Below are positions 55,458 through 64,000 of a DNA stretch of 64,000 nt, in pieces. The DNA comes from Prolixibacter sp. NT017 (GTDB lineage Bacteria > Bacteroidota > Bacteroidia > Bacteroidales > Prolixibacteraceae). The stretch spans positions 2,976,001 to 3,040,000 of the forward strand of contig NZ_BLAV01000001.1 of NCBI RefSeq assembly GCF_009617875.1. Reading direction: 5' to 3'. The notes beneath the pieces were generated by a model that ran no database searches, had not been told where the DNA came from, and saw only the letters and a program-made list of their open reading frames with translations. A program made the position numbers and the translations under genes. Numbering within the stretch: the stretch's first letter is position 1; every line of letters starts with the position of its first letter.

Positions 55458-57503
55458 TTACCAGATAACAGCTCTTTTATCTTCAGGTAAATACATGTAA
55501 TCACCCGGTTTTACATTGAAAGCCGCATAGAACGCCGGTAAATTCCGCAACGGGCCAATCACCCGGTAACGACCGAGAGAGTGTACGTCTTCTTTGGTAC
55601 GGCGCAGTGCTTCTTTGTCGCGAATATTCTGTGCCCAAACATGTGCATAGGCCAGATAAAAACGCTGGTCAGGAGTGAAGCCATCGATCTTGCCGGTTTC
55701 TTTACTTCCCATTTTGAAAGCATCGTGTGAAATATTCAAACCACCCAGGTCGGCAATATTTTCACCCAGACACAGACGACCATTTGCATGAACGGTATCG
55801 CTATCCACAACCAGGAATTGGTTGAATTGATGAACCAGTACATCTGCCCGCTTATTGAAACGCTTGGCATCTGCGTCAGTCCACCAGTCGTTCAGGTTAC
55901 CATTCTTGTCGAATTTACGTCCCTGATCATCGAAACCGTGGGTCATTTCATGACCTATAACCACACCGATAGCACCATAATTCACAGCATCATCACCATT
56001 CATGAAGAAGAACGGAGGCTGCAGAATTGCTGCCGGGAATACGATCTCATTCATGCTTGGACTGTAATAAGCATTTACCATCTGAGGCGGCATGTGCCAT
56101 TCTGATTTGTCAACCGGCTTGTTTACTTTGTCACGGTTATATTCGAAACCAAATTTCCGTGCCCGCAGAACGTTCTGCACATACGAGTCGTCTTTGATTT
56201 GCAAACCTGAATAGTCGCGCCATTTGTCAGGATAACCTACTTTTACGCCAATAGCTGCCAGTTTCTCTTCAGCTTTCTCTTTGGTTTCGTCGCCCATCCA
56301 CTTCAGATTCTTGATGCGATTAGCTAATGATTTGCGCAGATTTTCTACCAGGTTCTCCATCCGTTGTTTAGCTTCCGGTGGGAAATATTTCTTCACGTAC
56401 AGCTGACCGATAGCCATGCTCATCGCACCACTAACCGAACGCTGAACGCGCTTCCAACGTGGACGCATAACTTCTACACCACTCATGGTCTTTCCGAAGA
56501 AATCGAAATTCTGTTTTACAAAAGCATCGGTAAGATAAGGAGCAGTTCCATCAATCAACGACCAACGGAAATAAGTCTTCCAGTCGTTGACCGGAACGTC
56601 TTTGATCATGGCGTCAACCTCTTTCATAAAGGCAGGCTGCTCCACGTTAATGTCTTCCGGTTTTACGCCAATACGCTGGAAATAATCAGCCCAGTCAATA
56701 TCAGGGGCCATTTCAACCAGACCTTTCAAATTGGTTTTGTTGTAGGTTTTATCCGGATCACGCTGCTCTAAGCGAGTCATAGCAGCGTCAGCCATTCGGG
56801 TTTCCATGCGCATTACCGTTGCAGCATTTTTCTTTGCAGTTGCCTCATCGTCTCCCATCAGGGCAAACATTTTAGCCACATGATCAACGTATTCTCCACG
56901 AAGCTTTTTCGCATGGTCGTTGTCATCGGTATAGTATGAACGATCGGGCAATCCCAAGCCTGACTGATAGATTTGAGAAATCACCAAATCGCTGTTTTTA
57001 GCGTCGGGTGCAGCATAGAAACCAAACGGAGTAGTAAAACCGTAAGTTTCGAATGTTGCCAGTGTTTTCTGAACATCTGCCGGAGTTTTGATGGCAGCAA
57101 TGTCATCGAAATAAGGTTTCAGCGGTTTCAACCCCTGCTCTTCGATTTTTGCTGTATCCATACCCAGATTATACATGGTACCAATCTTGTAAGCCACGGT
57201 TCCGGGCTCATTGGTTTTGTTGGCAGCCTCTTGTACAACTGTTTTTACCTGCTCTTCTGTTTTGTCACCCAACTGATCGAACGAACCGTAGCGGCTCTTT
57301 TCGGCCGGAATCGGGTGTGATTTTTTCCAACCACCGTTGGCGTACTCATTAAAATTCTGAGTCGGACTGACTGTCGTGTCAAGATCAGCCAGATTAATTG
57401 CCGGTTCAGCTGTTTCCGTCTTACTTTTTTCGTTGCATGAAGTCATAGAAAAAAGCAAGCCGGCACAAAGTGCGCATGAAAGCACAACCAGTTTGTTTTT
57501 CAT
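55458..57503 (-). CDS. M13-family metallopeptidase lipoprotein, PepO/neprilysin-like
   Basis: The 681-residue protein has a lipoprotein box with Cys23 (SMTSC). The zinc site is H-E-M-T-H at 518-522 and the third ligand Glu581 in G-E-N-I-A-D. Full length matches neprilysin-type oligopeptidases, which cut peptides on the amino side of hydrophobic residues. It is anchored outside the cytoplasm. With the M16, M49-like and M24 proteins here it makes this region rich in peptide-digesting enzymes. Confidence 0.95.
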   Translation of the reverse strand: MKNKLVVLSCALCAGLLFSMTSCNEKSKTETAEPAINLADLDTTVSPTQNFNEYANGGWKKSHPIPAEKSRYGSFDQLGDKTEEQVKTVVQEAANKTNEPGTVAYKIGTMYNLGMDTAKIEEQGLKPLKPYFDDIAAIKTPADVQKTLATFETYGFTTPFGFYAAPDAKNSDLVISQIYQSGLGLPDRSYYTDDNDHAKKLRGEYVDHVAKMFALMGDDEATAKKNAATVMRMETRMADAAMTRLEQRDPDKTYNKTNLKGLVEMAPDIDWADYFQRIGVKPEDINVEQPAFMKEVDAMIKDVPVNDWKTYFRWSLIDGTAPYLTDAFVKQNFDFFGKTMSGVEVMRPRWKRVQRSVSGAMSMAIGQLYVKKYFPPEAKQRMENLVENLRKSLANRIKNLKWMGDETKEKAEEKLAAIGVKVGYPDKWRDYSGLQIKDDSYVQNVLRARKFGFEYNRDKVNKPVDKSEWHMPPQMVNAYYSPSMNEIVFPAAILQPPFFFMNGDDAVNYGAIGVVIGHEMTHGFDDQGRKFDKNGNLNDWWTDADAKRFNKRADVLVHQFNQFLVVDSDTVHANGRLCLGENIADLGGLNISHDAFKMGSKETGKIDGFTPDQRFYLAYAHVWAQNIRDKEALRRTKEDVHSLGRYRVIGPLRNLPAFYAAFNVKPGDYMYLPEDKRAVIW

Positions 57504-57709
57504 CTTTTTGATATTGTTAAAGTTAACACTTGAATTGTATGTTTTCCGTCTGGTTCATAAACGTAATCAATGGTAATAGGTATAAACAGGACCTTTATCA
57601 TTACAGACTACATTTAATATTTTTCGCAATATGAAATTTATGCACTGACAATACAAACACCATTCTCATTAAATTGTTGACAGACAACAACTCGCTTCCG
57701 GTCACGAAA

Positions 57710-57735
57710 AAAGCCGGCTCAACAAGACCGGCTTT
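57710..57735 (-). terminator. Terminator of the M24 peptidase gene
   Basis: AAAGCCGG and CCGGCTTT form an 8-bp stem with a 10-nt loop, with an A-run on its left that serves as T-tract on the minus strand. Confidence 0.88.
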
Positions 57736-57762
57736 CTTACGATGATTTCTGCGTTAATTATT

Positions 57763-59151
57763 TCAACCACGCATTGTTTCTTCCACCTCATCGGGTGTAA
57801 TGGGAAGACGTTTCCCCAGAATCCGGGCACCTTCAGCTGTTACCAGCAGGTCGTCTTCCAGGCGGATGCCACCAAAATCAGCATATTCCATCACTTTGTC
57901 GAAGTTGATGTACTGGGTATTGATGTAATCTTTCTTCCACTTTTCAATCAGAGCAGGGATGAAATAGATACCCGGCTCGTTGGTTAATACAAAGCCTTCC
58001 TGCAGGCGACGGCCCAAACGTAAACCGGCCGCTCCCAGCTGTTCCATCGGGCGGGTTTCATCATCGTAACCAACATAAACCTGACCGTAATCTTCCATAT
58101 CATGAACATCGAGTCCCATCATGTGTCCCAGACCGTGCGGCATAAATAAGGCGTGGGCTCCATGACGGACGGCTTCGTCCACATCGCCTTTTATCAGGCC
58201 CAAATCCTTCAGGCCGGAGGTAATCACACGAGCTGCATTCAGGTGCACATCGAGGTATCGAACACCCGGTTTTACCATAGCAGTTGATTCGTTGTTGGCT
58301 GCCAAAACGATTTCGTAAATATCCTTCTGCTTTTGCGTGAATTTTCCTCCTACCGGGACCGTACGGGTAAAGTCGGATGCATATCCCATTCCGGTTTCAG
58401 CTCCCGCATCGGTGAGCATCAGCATGCCTTTTTTCAACTTAAGCGAATGGTCATGGTTGTGCAGTGTTTCCCCGTGCTGAGATAAAATAACGGGAAACGA
58501 AACGCCGCCTCCGCCTCCCAAGGCAATACCTTCGATGATACCGGCTATCTTCTGTTCACTTTCGCCTTCTTTTGCCATCTTCATAGCCGTCACGTGCATT
58601 TCGTAACCGGTAGCACAAGCTTTTTCAATTTCAGCAATTTCATACTGATCTTTTACCGAACGCATATCGACAACGTGCTTAATCAGCTCGAGCGATACAT
58701 AATCCGGCAGTTTGGCGGTATGAATACCTAACAATTCTTTCAGCAACAACCGGTTGTTCGCCCGGTACGGAGGCACAAAGTGCACCCTGCGGCCCTGCCA
58801 CAAAGCCTTGTTCACATACGCATACACTTCATTGAACGAATCGGTGCATTTAACCCCCACTTGAGCAGCTTGTTCCCTAAGTGTCGGCTGCGGGCCCATC
58901 CAGATGATATCGTCGATGTCAACATCGTTGCCAAAGAGCATATCGGTTCCTTCATCCACGTCGATGACCCCGAAAATGCCGGGCTTATTGATGCCAAAGA
59001 AATAAAGGAAAGTACTGTCCTGCCGGAAATGGTAAGTATTGTCAGGAAAATTCATGGGTGCATCCACGTTTCCGGGGAGCAAAACCAATCCCCCGCTCAT
59101 TTTTTCGCGAAGGCGATTTCTCCGCTCTATGTAAACGTCCTTTTTGAACAT
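57763..59151 (-). CDS. Xaa-Pro aminopeptidase (M24B)
   Basis: The 462-residue protein has an N-terminal creatinase-like domain (1-170) and a pita-bread catalytic domain. Metal ligands are visible as TDAGAETGMGYASDFTR (two Asp), HGLGHMMGLDVHD (His), TNEPGIYF (Glu) and GGIRLEDDLLVT (Glu). It removes N-terminal residues preceding proline. No signal peptide, so it is cytoplasmic. Confidence 0.94.
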   Translation of the reverse strand: MFKKDVYIERRNRLREKMSGGLVLLPGNVDAPMNFPDNTYHFRQDSTFLYFFGINKPGIFGVIDVDEGTDMLFGNDVDIDDIIWMGPQPTLREQAAQVGVKCTDSFNEVYAYVNKALWQGRRVHFVPPYRANNRLLLKELLGIHTAKLPDYVSLELIKHVVDMRSVKDQYEIAEIEKACATGYEMHVTAMKMAKEGESEQKIAGIIEGIALGGGGGVSFPVILSQHGETLHNHDHSLKLKKGMLMLTDAGAETGMGYASDFTRTVPVGGKFTQKQKDIYEIVLAANNESTAMVKPGVRYLDVHLNAARVITSGLKDLGLIKGDVDEAVRHGAHALFMPHGLGHMMGLDVHDMEDYGQVYVGYDDETRPMEQLGAAGLRLGRRLQEGFVLTNEPGIYFIPALIEKWKKDYINTQYINFDKVMEYADFGGIRLEDDLLVTAEGARILGKRLPITPDEVEETMRG

Positions 59152-59349
59152 ATTTATATGATTTTTATGGATAATTCTTCTCCATGCAAGTTACGAATTA
59201 TTAACCGCCATGACAGGATTTTCAGGCAGTTTCCTGCGCACCGGCAGCCAAATATCAATTGGAACATTTTACATATTACAAGAGTTCAGACAGATATCTC
59301 ATCACACCCCGATTGACCTTACCGGGATGTTGTTTGGCATATCGTGTCT

Positions 59350-60126
59350 TTATTCTGAAAACAATTTAGGCTGTTCCGGCATATTCGGCGAGTTGGCATA
59401 TCCCGTCCAATCAATGTCATTCTTTAACGCAGCAAAAGGATTGACTTTGCCGAATAAGAAGTCACTATCCCGGCCGGGTTTGTCGTAGCACATCATGGGA
59501 TGTTGGGTGTAATAGGCGTGTTTCAAGTCGAGTCCGGCAACTGCCTTTTCGGCGTGATTTCCCCAAATGAACCAGCTGACTGACGGCTGTGAAGTCGCCA
59601 GGAACTTCAGCAAACGCTCTGTGAATGGTTGCCAGTAAGCGCTATGACTTCCCGGCTTTCCCATCTCGCAGGTAAAAGCGGTATTCAGCAACAAAACGCC
59701 CTGCTCTTCCCAGTGCTGGAAAAGCTTTCCGGGAGAAAGCACTTGAAAGTCTTGACCTAACTGTTCTTTCAGTTCATTGAATTTGACGACATGGCCATTG
59801 TAGGTTTTATACAGTAACCGAAGAATGTTCTTCAGGGAAACGTTCCGAAAAGGTTCTGACCACCTTTTCAACGTACCCACTTCGAATGCCCTTCCGGTAG
59901 CCACTCCTTCCTGCGGATACGGATCTTGCCCCAGGATAATCACCTTGACTTCATCCAGCGGAATCGTTAAAAAGCGCAATACATTTTTCGGTAAAGGCAT
60001 GTAATTTGAGGAAGCTATTTTCGCCTCTATTTCTTTCAAAATGCCGGTTATTTCGTCAGTTAGAAAAGGACTCCACGATGGATGAATATCACCGGGAAGT
60101 CGATTGAGTAATTCAAGGTTTTCCAT
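59350..60126 (-). CDS. Uracil-DNA glycosylase-like protein, divergent motif A
   Basis: The 258-residue protein resembles family 1 UNG: motif A G-Q-D-P-Y-P at 66-71, LLLNTAFTCE as the second block with GSHSAYWQPFTERLL, and a final H-P-M-M loop. It removes uracil from DNA during base excision repair. Canonical UNG has GQDPYH; here Pro71 replaces His and the motif B loop also differs, so substrate range may be altered. Catalytic Asp68 and Tyr70 are kept. Confidence 0.85.
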   Translation of the reverse strand: MENLELLNRLPGDIHPSWSPFLTDEITGILKEIEAKIASSNYMPLPKNVLRFLTIPLDEVKVIILGQDPYPQEGVATGRAFEVGTLKRWSEPFRNVSLKNILRLLYKTYNGHVVKFNELKEQLGQDFQVLSPGKLFQHWEEQGVLLLNTAFTCEMGKPGSHSAYWQPFTERLLKFLATSQPSVSWFIWGNHAEKAVAGLDLKHAYYTQHPMMCYDKPGRDSDFLFGKVNPFAALKNDIDWTGYANSPNMPEQPKLFSE

Positions 60127-60194
60127 GGATTCAAAAATACGAAGAGATTGAAAAGTGTGCCATTTTACAAAATAGATTTACGCTCCACAAAGAA

Positions 60195-60216
60195 AAGAGG
60201 GACAAAAGCCCCTCTT
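60195..60216 (-). terminator. Terminator of the DUF1080-PHP gene
   Basis: AAGAGGG and CCCTCTT form a 7-bp stem with an 8-nt loop; T residues follow on the minus strand. Confidence 0.75.
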
Positions 60217-60289
60217 TTTCAGAAATGTAACCAATCTTTGCACATGTGATAAATTAATGAAAAAATTCTCGTAGTTGACTGCAATACAG

Positions 60290-61750
60290 TTACCCCGTAA
60301 TTTTTTCAGGTAATCCGTTTAATTGTACCTTTTTCTTTCCGGCTGGCCGGGGTACAAACATATCTTTGGGTGTTAAATCTAAAGAATCTACTACTTCTAA
60401 ACAATACTCCACCCGCCCTAACTCGTTGGCTGCATTGTTTGTCCCGAAAGTGAACTTCAATCCAGCTTCTTTTGCCCGTTTGATAAATGCCATGCTTGGA
60501 ATGCGATAACGCGCATTGATTTCCAGTGCCACTTCATTATCTTTCAATACCTTGATGACCCGATCCATCCGTTCCGGTGTCCATAATTCATCGTATCGGG
60601 TAGCCAATTCATCCGGCAGGAATGTCGGATTCACATAAATATCCACAGGCTCCTGGCTCATGATTGACTCGATGCGACTGACGAGCATTTCCATAAACTG
60701 CTGATCGTTTTCGACAAAAGTCTCTTCCGGAATCCACAACCGCATCCGCCGCCCTTTGTCATCGGTCCACGTCATCGCATCGGTGAAAATATAGTCGAAC
60801 TCTGCCACAGCTTCCGGCGAGAAGAGCGTTACCCATTCACGTCCTTCGCATTGCATCGCTTTGATTACCGGCTCATCTTTGATGCTTTCCAGGTATTCGT
60901 TTAACGTCTTATCATCCGTTACCGGGAATTTCAATCCGCAATTGGCGGCAACTCCGTAATTGATCCCCAGATCGCGACCATGACTGCGAAGCTCATCCAT
61001 CGTGAGTCCGCCTTTCAAGTGCGAATGATAATCGATGACCGGAAATCCTTGCTGGTTCAGCAATGTAAGCTGACGGGTAACAGCATCCTCATGTTCAGAC
61101 TCCACTGCTGTTTCCTCGCTCTTATTCAATGGCATCACCCGAACTTCACTGACAGTAATATCTCCATCAACGGAAGTTTTATAAAGTGCCAGTGTACCTT
61201 CCGAAAGAACCATATTAGAACACTGCTTACTGCGCATGGGCAATGCCGGCTCGTTGTACTCAGTTACTTTTTTCCCGTTCACGCTGACGACGATGTGGTG
61301 ACCTTCGACCTCAACAGCTAGTTTGAACCATTGGTCGTCATTCGCTGTGCGGACAAAGTTGTTCCGGATATGACTCAGGCTTCCGGTCTTCTCCTGGTTA
61401 CCGACTCCATAGTCGCTGTTATTTATGAAAATATGGTACCCGGAATGCTCGGGAATATTGGCATCTTGCGGAAAATGAACGCAAAAGATTCCTTCAGCCC
61501 CGGCGGTTGTTCTTACGTTCGCCTCAACTTTGAAATCCTTCAGAGAAAACTTACTGTGTATTCCTGAATTATTATCAGCCAGCACATAATTCGAGTCATT
61601 ATGCTGAACATCTTTCAGTGTCCAAAATCTTTCGAAGTTACCGGATTTTGTGACCAGCCACTCCCCTGTTCTTGGCTTTTGCTGACAGGAGAATGTGATT
61701 AAAGCAATTAGGGAAAGTCCCAATCCCAAGGGAAATGAATATCTTTTCAT
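60290..61750 (-). CDS. Lipoprotein with DUF1080 (LamG-like) and PHP-type domains
   Basis: The 486-residue protein has a lipoprotein box with Cys22 (LITFSC). Residues about 30-210 form a DUF1080/concanavalin-like sandwich (AEGIFCVHFP, YHIFINNSDYG, WFKLAVEVEG). From about 235 the PHP-like metal hydrolase domain begins with D-Y-H-S-H at 240-244; later ALEINARYRIP and FTFGTNNAANELGR replace the usual final PHP block. It is likely attached to the outer envelope and could bind a sugar with the first domain while the second hydrolyses a phosphoester or sugar linkage. Substrate unknown. Confidence 0.8.
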   Translation of the reverse strand: MKRYSFPLGLGLSLIALITFSCQQKPRTGEWLVTKSGNFERFWTLKDVQHNDSNYVLADNNSGIHSKFSLKDFKVEANVRTTAGAEGIFCVHFPQDANIPEHSGYHIFINNSDYGVGNQEKTGSLSHIRNNFVRTANDDQWFKLAVEVEGHHIVVSVNGKKVTEYNEPALPMRSKQCSNMVLSEGTLALYKTSVDGDITVSEVRVMPLNKSEETAVESEHEDAVTRQLTLLNQQGFPVIDYHSHLKGGLTMDELRSHGRDLGINYGVAANCGLKFPVTDDKTLNEYLESIKDEPVIKAMQCEGREWVTLFSPEAVAEFDYIFTDAMTWTDDKGRRMRLWIPEETFVENDQQFMEMLVSRIESIMSQEPVDIYVNPTFLPDELATRYDELWTPERMDRVIKVLKDNEVALEINARYRIPSMAFIKRAKEAGLKFTFGTNNAANELGRVEYCLEVVDSLDLTPKDMFVPRPAGKKKVQLNGLPEKITG

Positions 61751-61847
61751 GAAAACAAGCAGGTTTAATTCGGTTTTGTTAGTATCAACGGAATGAGCAG
61801 CAATTTAGCAAAAATGTTCTTTTTCGCCACAAGGCATGCCATAAAAA

Positions 61848-61868
61848 AGGCGCTGATTATTAGCGCCT
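61848..61868 (-). terminator. Terminator of the cytidylate-kinase-like gene
   Basis: AGGCGCT and AGCGCCT form a 7-bp stem with a 7-nt loop and an A-run on its left, T-tract on the minus strand. Confidence 0.82.
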
Positions 61869-61893
61869 AAGTTTATTCATCTTTTGTCTTATC

Positions 61894-62601
61894 CTAAATA
61901 ATGTGCCTGTTTTTCAGAACACTCACAATGGCATCCACAATGTGGTCGTCCAACATGGTAGAGTAATTGAAAATCAGATCGAAATCGGAGTTATTCACCT
62001 TGCGGCCGGCGATGTGCTCAACAAACAAATCGCGCTGCCGATCGATTTCAATCACATAATCGCGGGCATCGGAGTGCGATAAACTACTGATCTGCATAAT
62101 GCGGTTCACCCGCCAGTCGAGCGGCGCTTCAAGCCGAATAGCTAATCGATCGGTGATTCCATGACTCAGAATTTCACCTCCGCGACCAACTATGATGTGA
62201 TGACCGGCAACGGCAAATGAACGAATGACAGTCCCCACGGTTTCAATTACCTTTTGGTCGTCGGCATCGTAAACCTTCTCGGTAGAGAATGCACTGGTTA
62301 CCTCTTCCAGCGGCACCTTCTTCTCACTCAGAAATACATTCTTCACATGGTTGGGATCCATTTCCAATTCATGAGAAGCTTCCTCGAGGATTTCTTTGCT
62401 AATCCAGCGCCACTCTACATCCGTTTTCGTTTCGGACAGGTAACTGTACCCCGTCAGTATTTTTGACAACTTAGTAGCAATGCGCTTAGCCGAACATCCG
62501 CATTCGCGCGAAATAGTGATGACAGGCCCCGGGGAAATATGTCCTTCCAGTTTCTGCTGTCTGAAAACCTCTGAATAATTACTTAGAATATTTCGTTCCA
62601 T
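61894..62601 (-). CDS. Cytidylate kinase-like family protein
   Basis: The 235-residue protein belongs to the Cytidylate_kin2 group. The ITISRECGCSAKRIATKL segment takes the place of a Walker A loop, with VGRGGEIL and RLEAPLDWRVNRIM later in the fold. Members are thought to phosphorylate nucleotides or related compounds, substrate uncertain. It is not the housekeeping Cmk, which has a different loop. Confidence 0.87.
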   Translation of the reverse strand: MERNILSNYSEVFRQQKLEGHISPGPVITISRECGCSAKRIATKLSKILTGYSYLSETKTDVEWRWISKEILEEASHELEMDPNHVKNVFLSEKKVPLEEVTSAFSTEKVYDADDQKVIETVGTVIRSFAVAGHHIIVGRGGEILSHGITDRLAIRLEAPLDWRVNRIMQISSLSHSDARDYVIEIDRQRDLFVEHIAGRKVNNSDFDLIFNYSTMLDDHIVDAIVSVLKNRHII

Positions 62602-62816
62602 AATCGAAGTTTTTACACCCTGAATAAGACAGAATCTGAAATCCGGGGTTTATAATGAATGATTGCTTTGCCTAAAGTTATGGCTTGAGTGCTCAGCTAT
62701 CAAGGCTTTATGCTCAAGGACACAGATGTTTTACAATATGTTTAACTGAAACTTTTTCAAAACCAGCATTCTAAAACAGAAATCTTATATTTGAGTCACC
62801 GTTATATATATTCGTT

Positions 62817-63872
62817 ATGGAAAAAGTCATCAAAACAGCATTGGCATCATTCGGAATGTCGGGGCAGGTTTTTCACGGCCCCACTATCAAGGTGAATCCC
62901 CATTTCAGCATTAGTAAGATTCTGGAAAGAACAAAGAGTCTCTCAGAGAAGGATTATCCGGAAGCGACGATTGTCCGTTCGTACGAAAAGATTATCAATG
63001 ATCCGGAAATTGAGCTGGTCATCGTCAACACACCCGATCCCTATCACTATGAAATGACGATGAAGGCGCTGGAAGCCGGGAAACATGTGGTGGTTGAAAA
63101 ACCTTTTACCAAAACAAGCGAAGAAGCGGCCCGACTGATTCAATTGGCCCGGGAGAATAACAAGATATTGACGGTTTACCAAAACCGACGACTCGACAGC
63201 GATTTCCTTACGGTGAAAAGTTTGCTTGGTGCAGGCATGCTGGGACGTTTGGTGGAATTTGAATCGCATTTTGACCGTTACCGGAATTTTGTCCGTGAAG
63301 GCAATTGGAAAGAGACCGGTGACGAGCGAACTGGTGTACTCTTTAATTTGGGAGCGCACATGGTCGACCAGGCATTGGTTCTTTTTGGAGACCCCGAAGC
63401 GGTTACCTGTCATTTGGCTGCCCGCCGAACCGGAGGTGAAGTTCCGGATTATTACGATATCCGATTGCACTACGACGGATTCAATGCCATCCTGAAAAGC
63501 TCGTACCTGGTGAGAGAGCCCGGACCTCGGATAATTCTGCACGGAACGGAAGGTTCCTTCCTGAAATGGGGAATCGATCAGCAGGAAGCCATGTTGACCG
63601 AAGGCCGTTTACCGGACGAGCCGGATTGGAACGAAGAACCCGAAGAATGGTGGGGAACGCTGCATACGAACATCAACGGTGTCGAATATAAAGGCAAGGT
63701 GAGAACCATTCCGGGCAATTTCAAGGTATTTTACGAAAACCTGTACGAAGTCATCCGCCATGGAAAAGAATTGCTGGTACAACCGGAAGAATCAAAAAGG
63801 GTAATCGACGTGTTGGAGGCTTGCATCGAAAGTAACCGGCAGCGAAAAACCATCGATTTTAATCCGTCCTGA
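62817..63872 (+). CDS. Gfo/Idh/MocA-family oxidoreductase
   Basis: The 351-residue protein has an N-terminal Rossmann domain (FGMSGQVFHGP variant of the G-x-G loop, LVIVNTPDPYHYEM) and the diagnostic E-K-P-F segment at about 98-101, followed by the alpha/beta C-terminal domain with GAHMVDQALVLFG. These NAD(P)-dependent enzymes oxidise or reduce sugars and inositols. Substrate unknown; no neighbouring sugar operon. Confidence 0.93.
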   Translation: MEKVIKTALASFGMSGQVFHGPTIKVNPHFSISKILERTKSLSEKDYPEATIVRSYEKIINDPEIELVIVNTPDPYHYEMTMKALEAGKHVVVEKPFTKTSEEAARLIQLARENNKILTVYQNRRLDSDFLTVKSLLGAGMLGRLVEFESHFDRYRNFVREGNWKETGDERTGVLFNLGAHMVDQALVLFGDPEAVTCHLAARRTGGEVPDYYDIRLHYDGFNAILKSSYLVREPGPRIILHGTEGSFLKWGIDQQEAMLTEGRLPDEPDWNEEPEEWWGTLHTNINGVEYKGKVRTIPGNFKVFYENLYEVIRHGKELLVQPEESKRVIDVLEACIESNRQRKTIDFNPS

Positions 63873-63880
63873 AAATAAAA

Positions 63881-63924
63881 AAGGTAAGTGCCCCGAATCA
63901 TGGGAATCCACCTACCTTCTTCTT
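63881..63924 (+). terminator. Terminator of the Gfo/Idh/MocA gene
   Basis: AAGGTAAGTG pairs with CACCTACCTT except for one A-C mismatch, with an 18-nt loop and T-rich sequence after it, nine bases past the stop codon. Confidence 0.75.
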
Positions 63925-64000
63925 TTTATCACGATGCCAGAAAAATTTTTTCTGCATCTTCGTATTCTTTCAATAAATGACGTGTTGAAGAATGCTATCT

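Noticed and set aside
63930..63995. Minus-strand tail reading LLKEYEDAEKIFLAS then stop
   Set aside because: It looks like a protein C-terminus entering from the right edge, but a TAG appears in the same frame about 20 codons upstream within the window, so a partial gene cannot be supported.

Overview
The window looks like a chromosomal segment of a Bacteroidota bacterium, probably class Bacteroidia and plausibly a marine or sediment Marinilabiliales/Prolixibacteraceae-type anaerobe (taxon inferred). Support comes from a type IX secretion C-terminal sorting domain on an 1121-residue surface protein, a DUF3078 outer-membrane protein, many lipoproteins with signal peptidase II boxes, two enzymes of the futalosine menaquinone route, large secreted GH3 and GH2 glycosidases, and a tRNA promoter of the Bacteroidota TTTG / TAnnTTTG form. 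No phage, conjugation, CRISPR or restriction genes are visible.

Left part (1-15.9 kb) is accessory in character. It opens with a tandem array of about 221-bp units, each holding a perfect palindrome preceded by GTAG on the minus strand. An MFS/GNAT gene pair follows, then a large non-coding stretch with a decayed copy of the same palindrome, an indel-free 21-bp minisatellite, and a GNAT acetyltransferase gene bracketed by two 104-bp direct repeats carrying a long hairpin (cassette-like). Next are an ArsR-headed cluster (ArsR, SRPBCC, DoxX, YdeI/DUF1801, methyltransferase) with two palindromic operator candidates, a DUF488/racemase pair, a Crp/Fnr-YgiD-QorB group, and a divergent azoR/HxlR pair with repeated operator-like sites. 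A low-GC gene that appears frameshifted ends this part.

Middle (15.9-47 kb): a three-domain GNAT + RLAN-like + ATP-grasp ligase, a HAD phosphatase, an M16 peptidase lipoprotein, an M49-like peptidase lipoprotein, tRNA-Ser(GGA), the T9SS cargo protein, clpB, two TonB-related proteins, a mechanosensitive channel translationally joined to a DUF3078 protein, an alpha/beta hydrolase, a dihydroorotate-dehydrogenase-like protein, a Memo-AMMECR1 fusion, and divergent GH3/GH2 glycosidases.

Right part (47-64 kb) is mostly housekeeping: topoisomerase III, yaaA, mqnD-mqnB, folE, fabD, araD, an M13 peptidase, an M24 aminopeptidase, a divergent uracil-DNA glycosylase, a DUF1080-PHP fusion lipoprotein, a cytidylate-kinase-like protein and a Gfo/Idh/MocA oxidoreductase. 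Rho-independent terminators are well formed and separate most of these units. Two further intergenic minisatellites (23.2 kb and 50.5 kb) have nearly the same 41-42 bp period but unrelated sequence.

No single complete new system stands out. The best candidates for new biology are the GTAG-palindrome array, the hairpin-flanked GNAT cassette, the family of phased intergenic minisatellites, and the multi-domain fusions.
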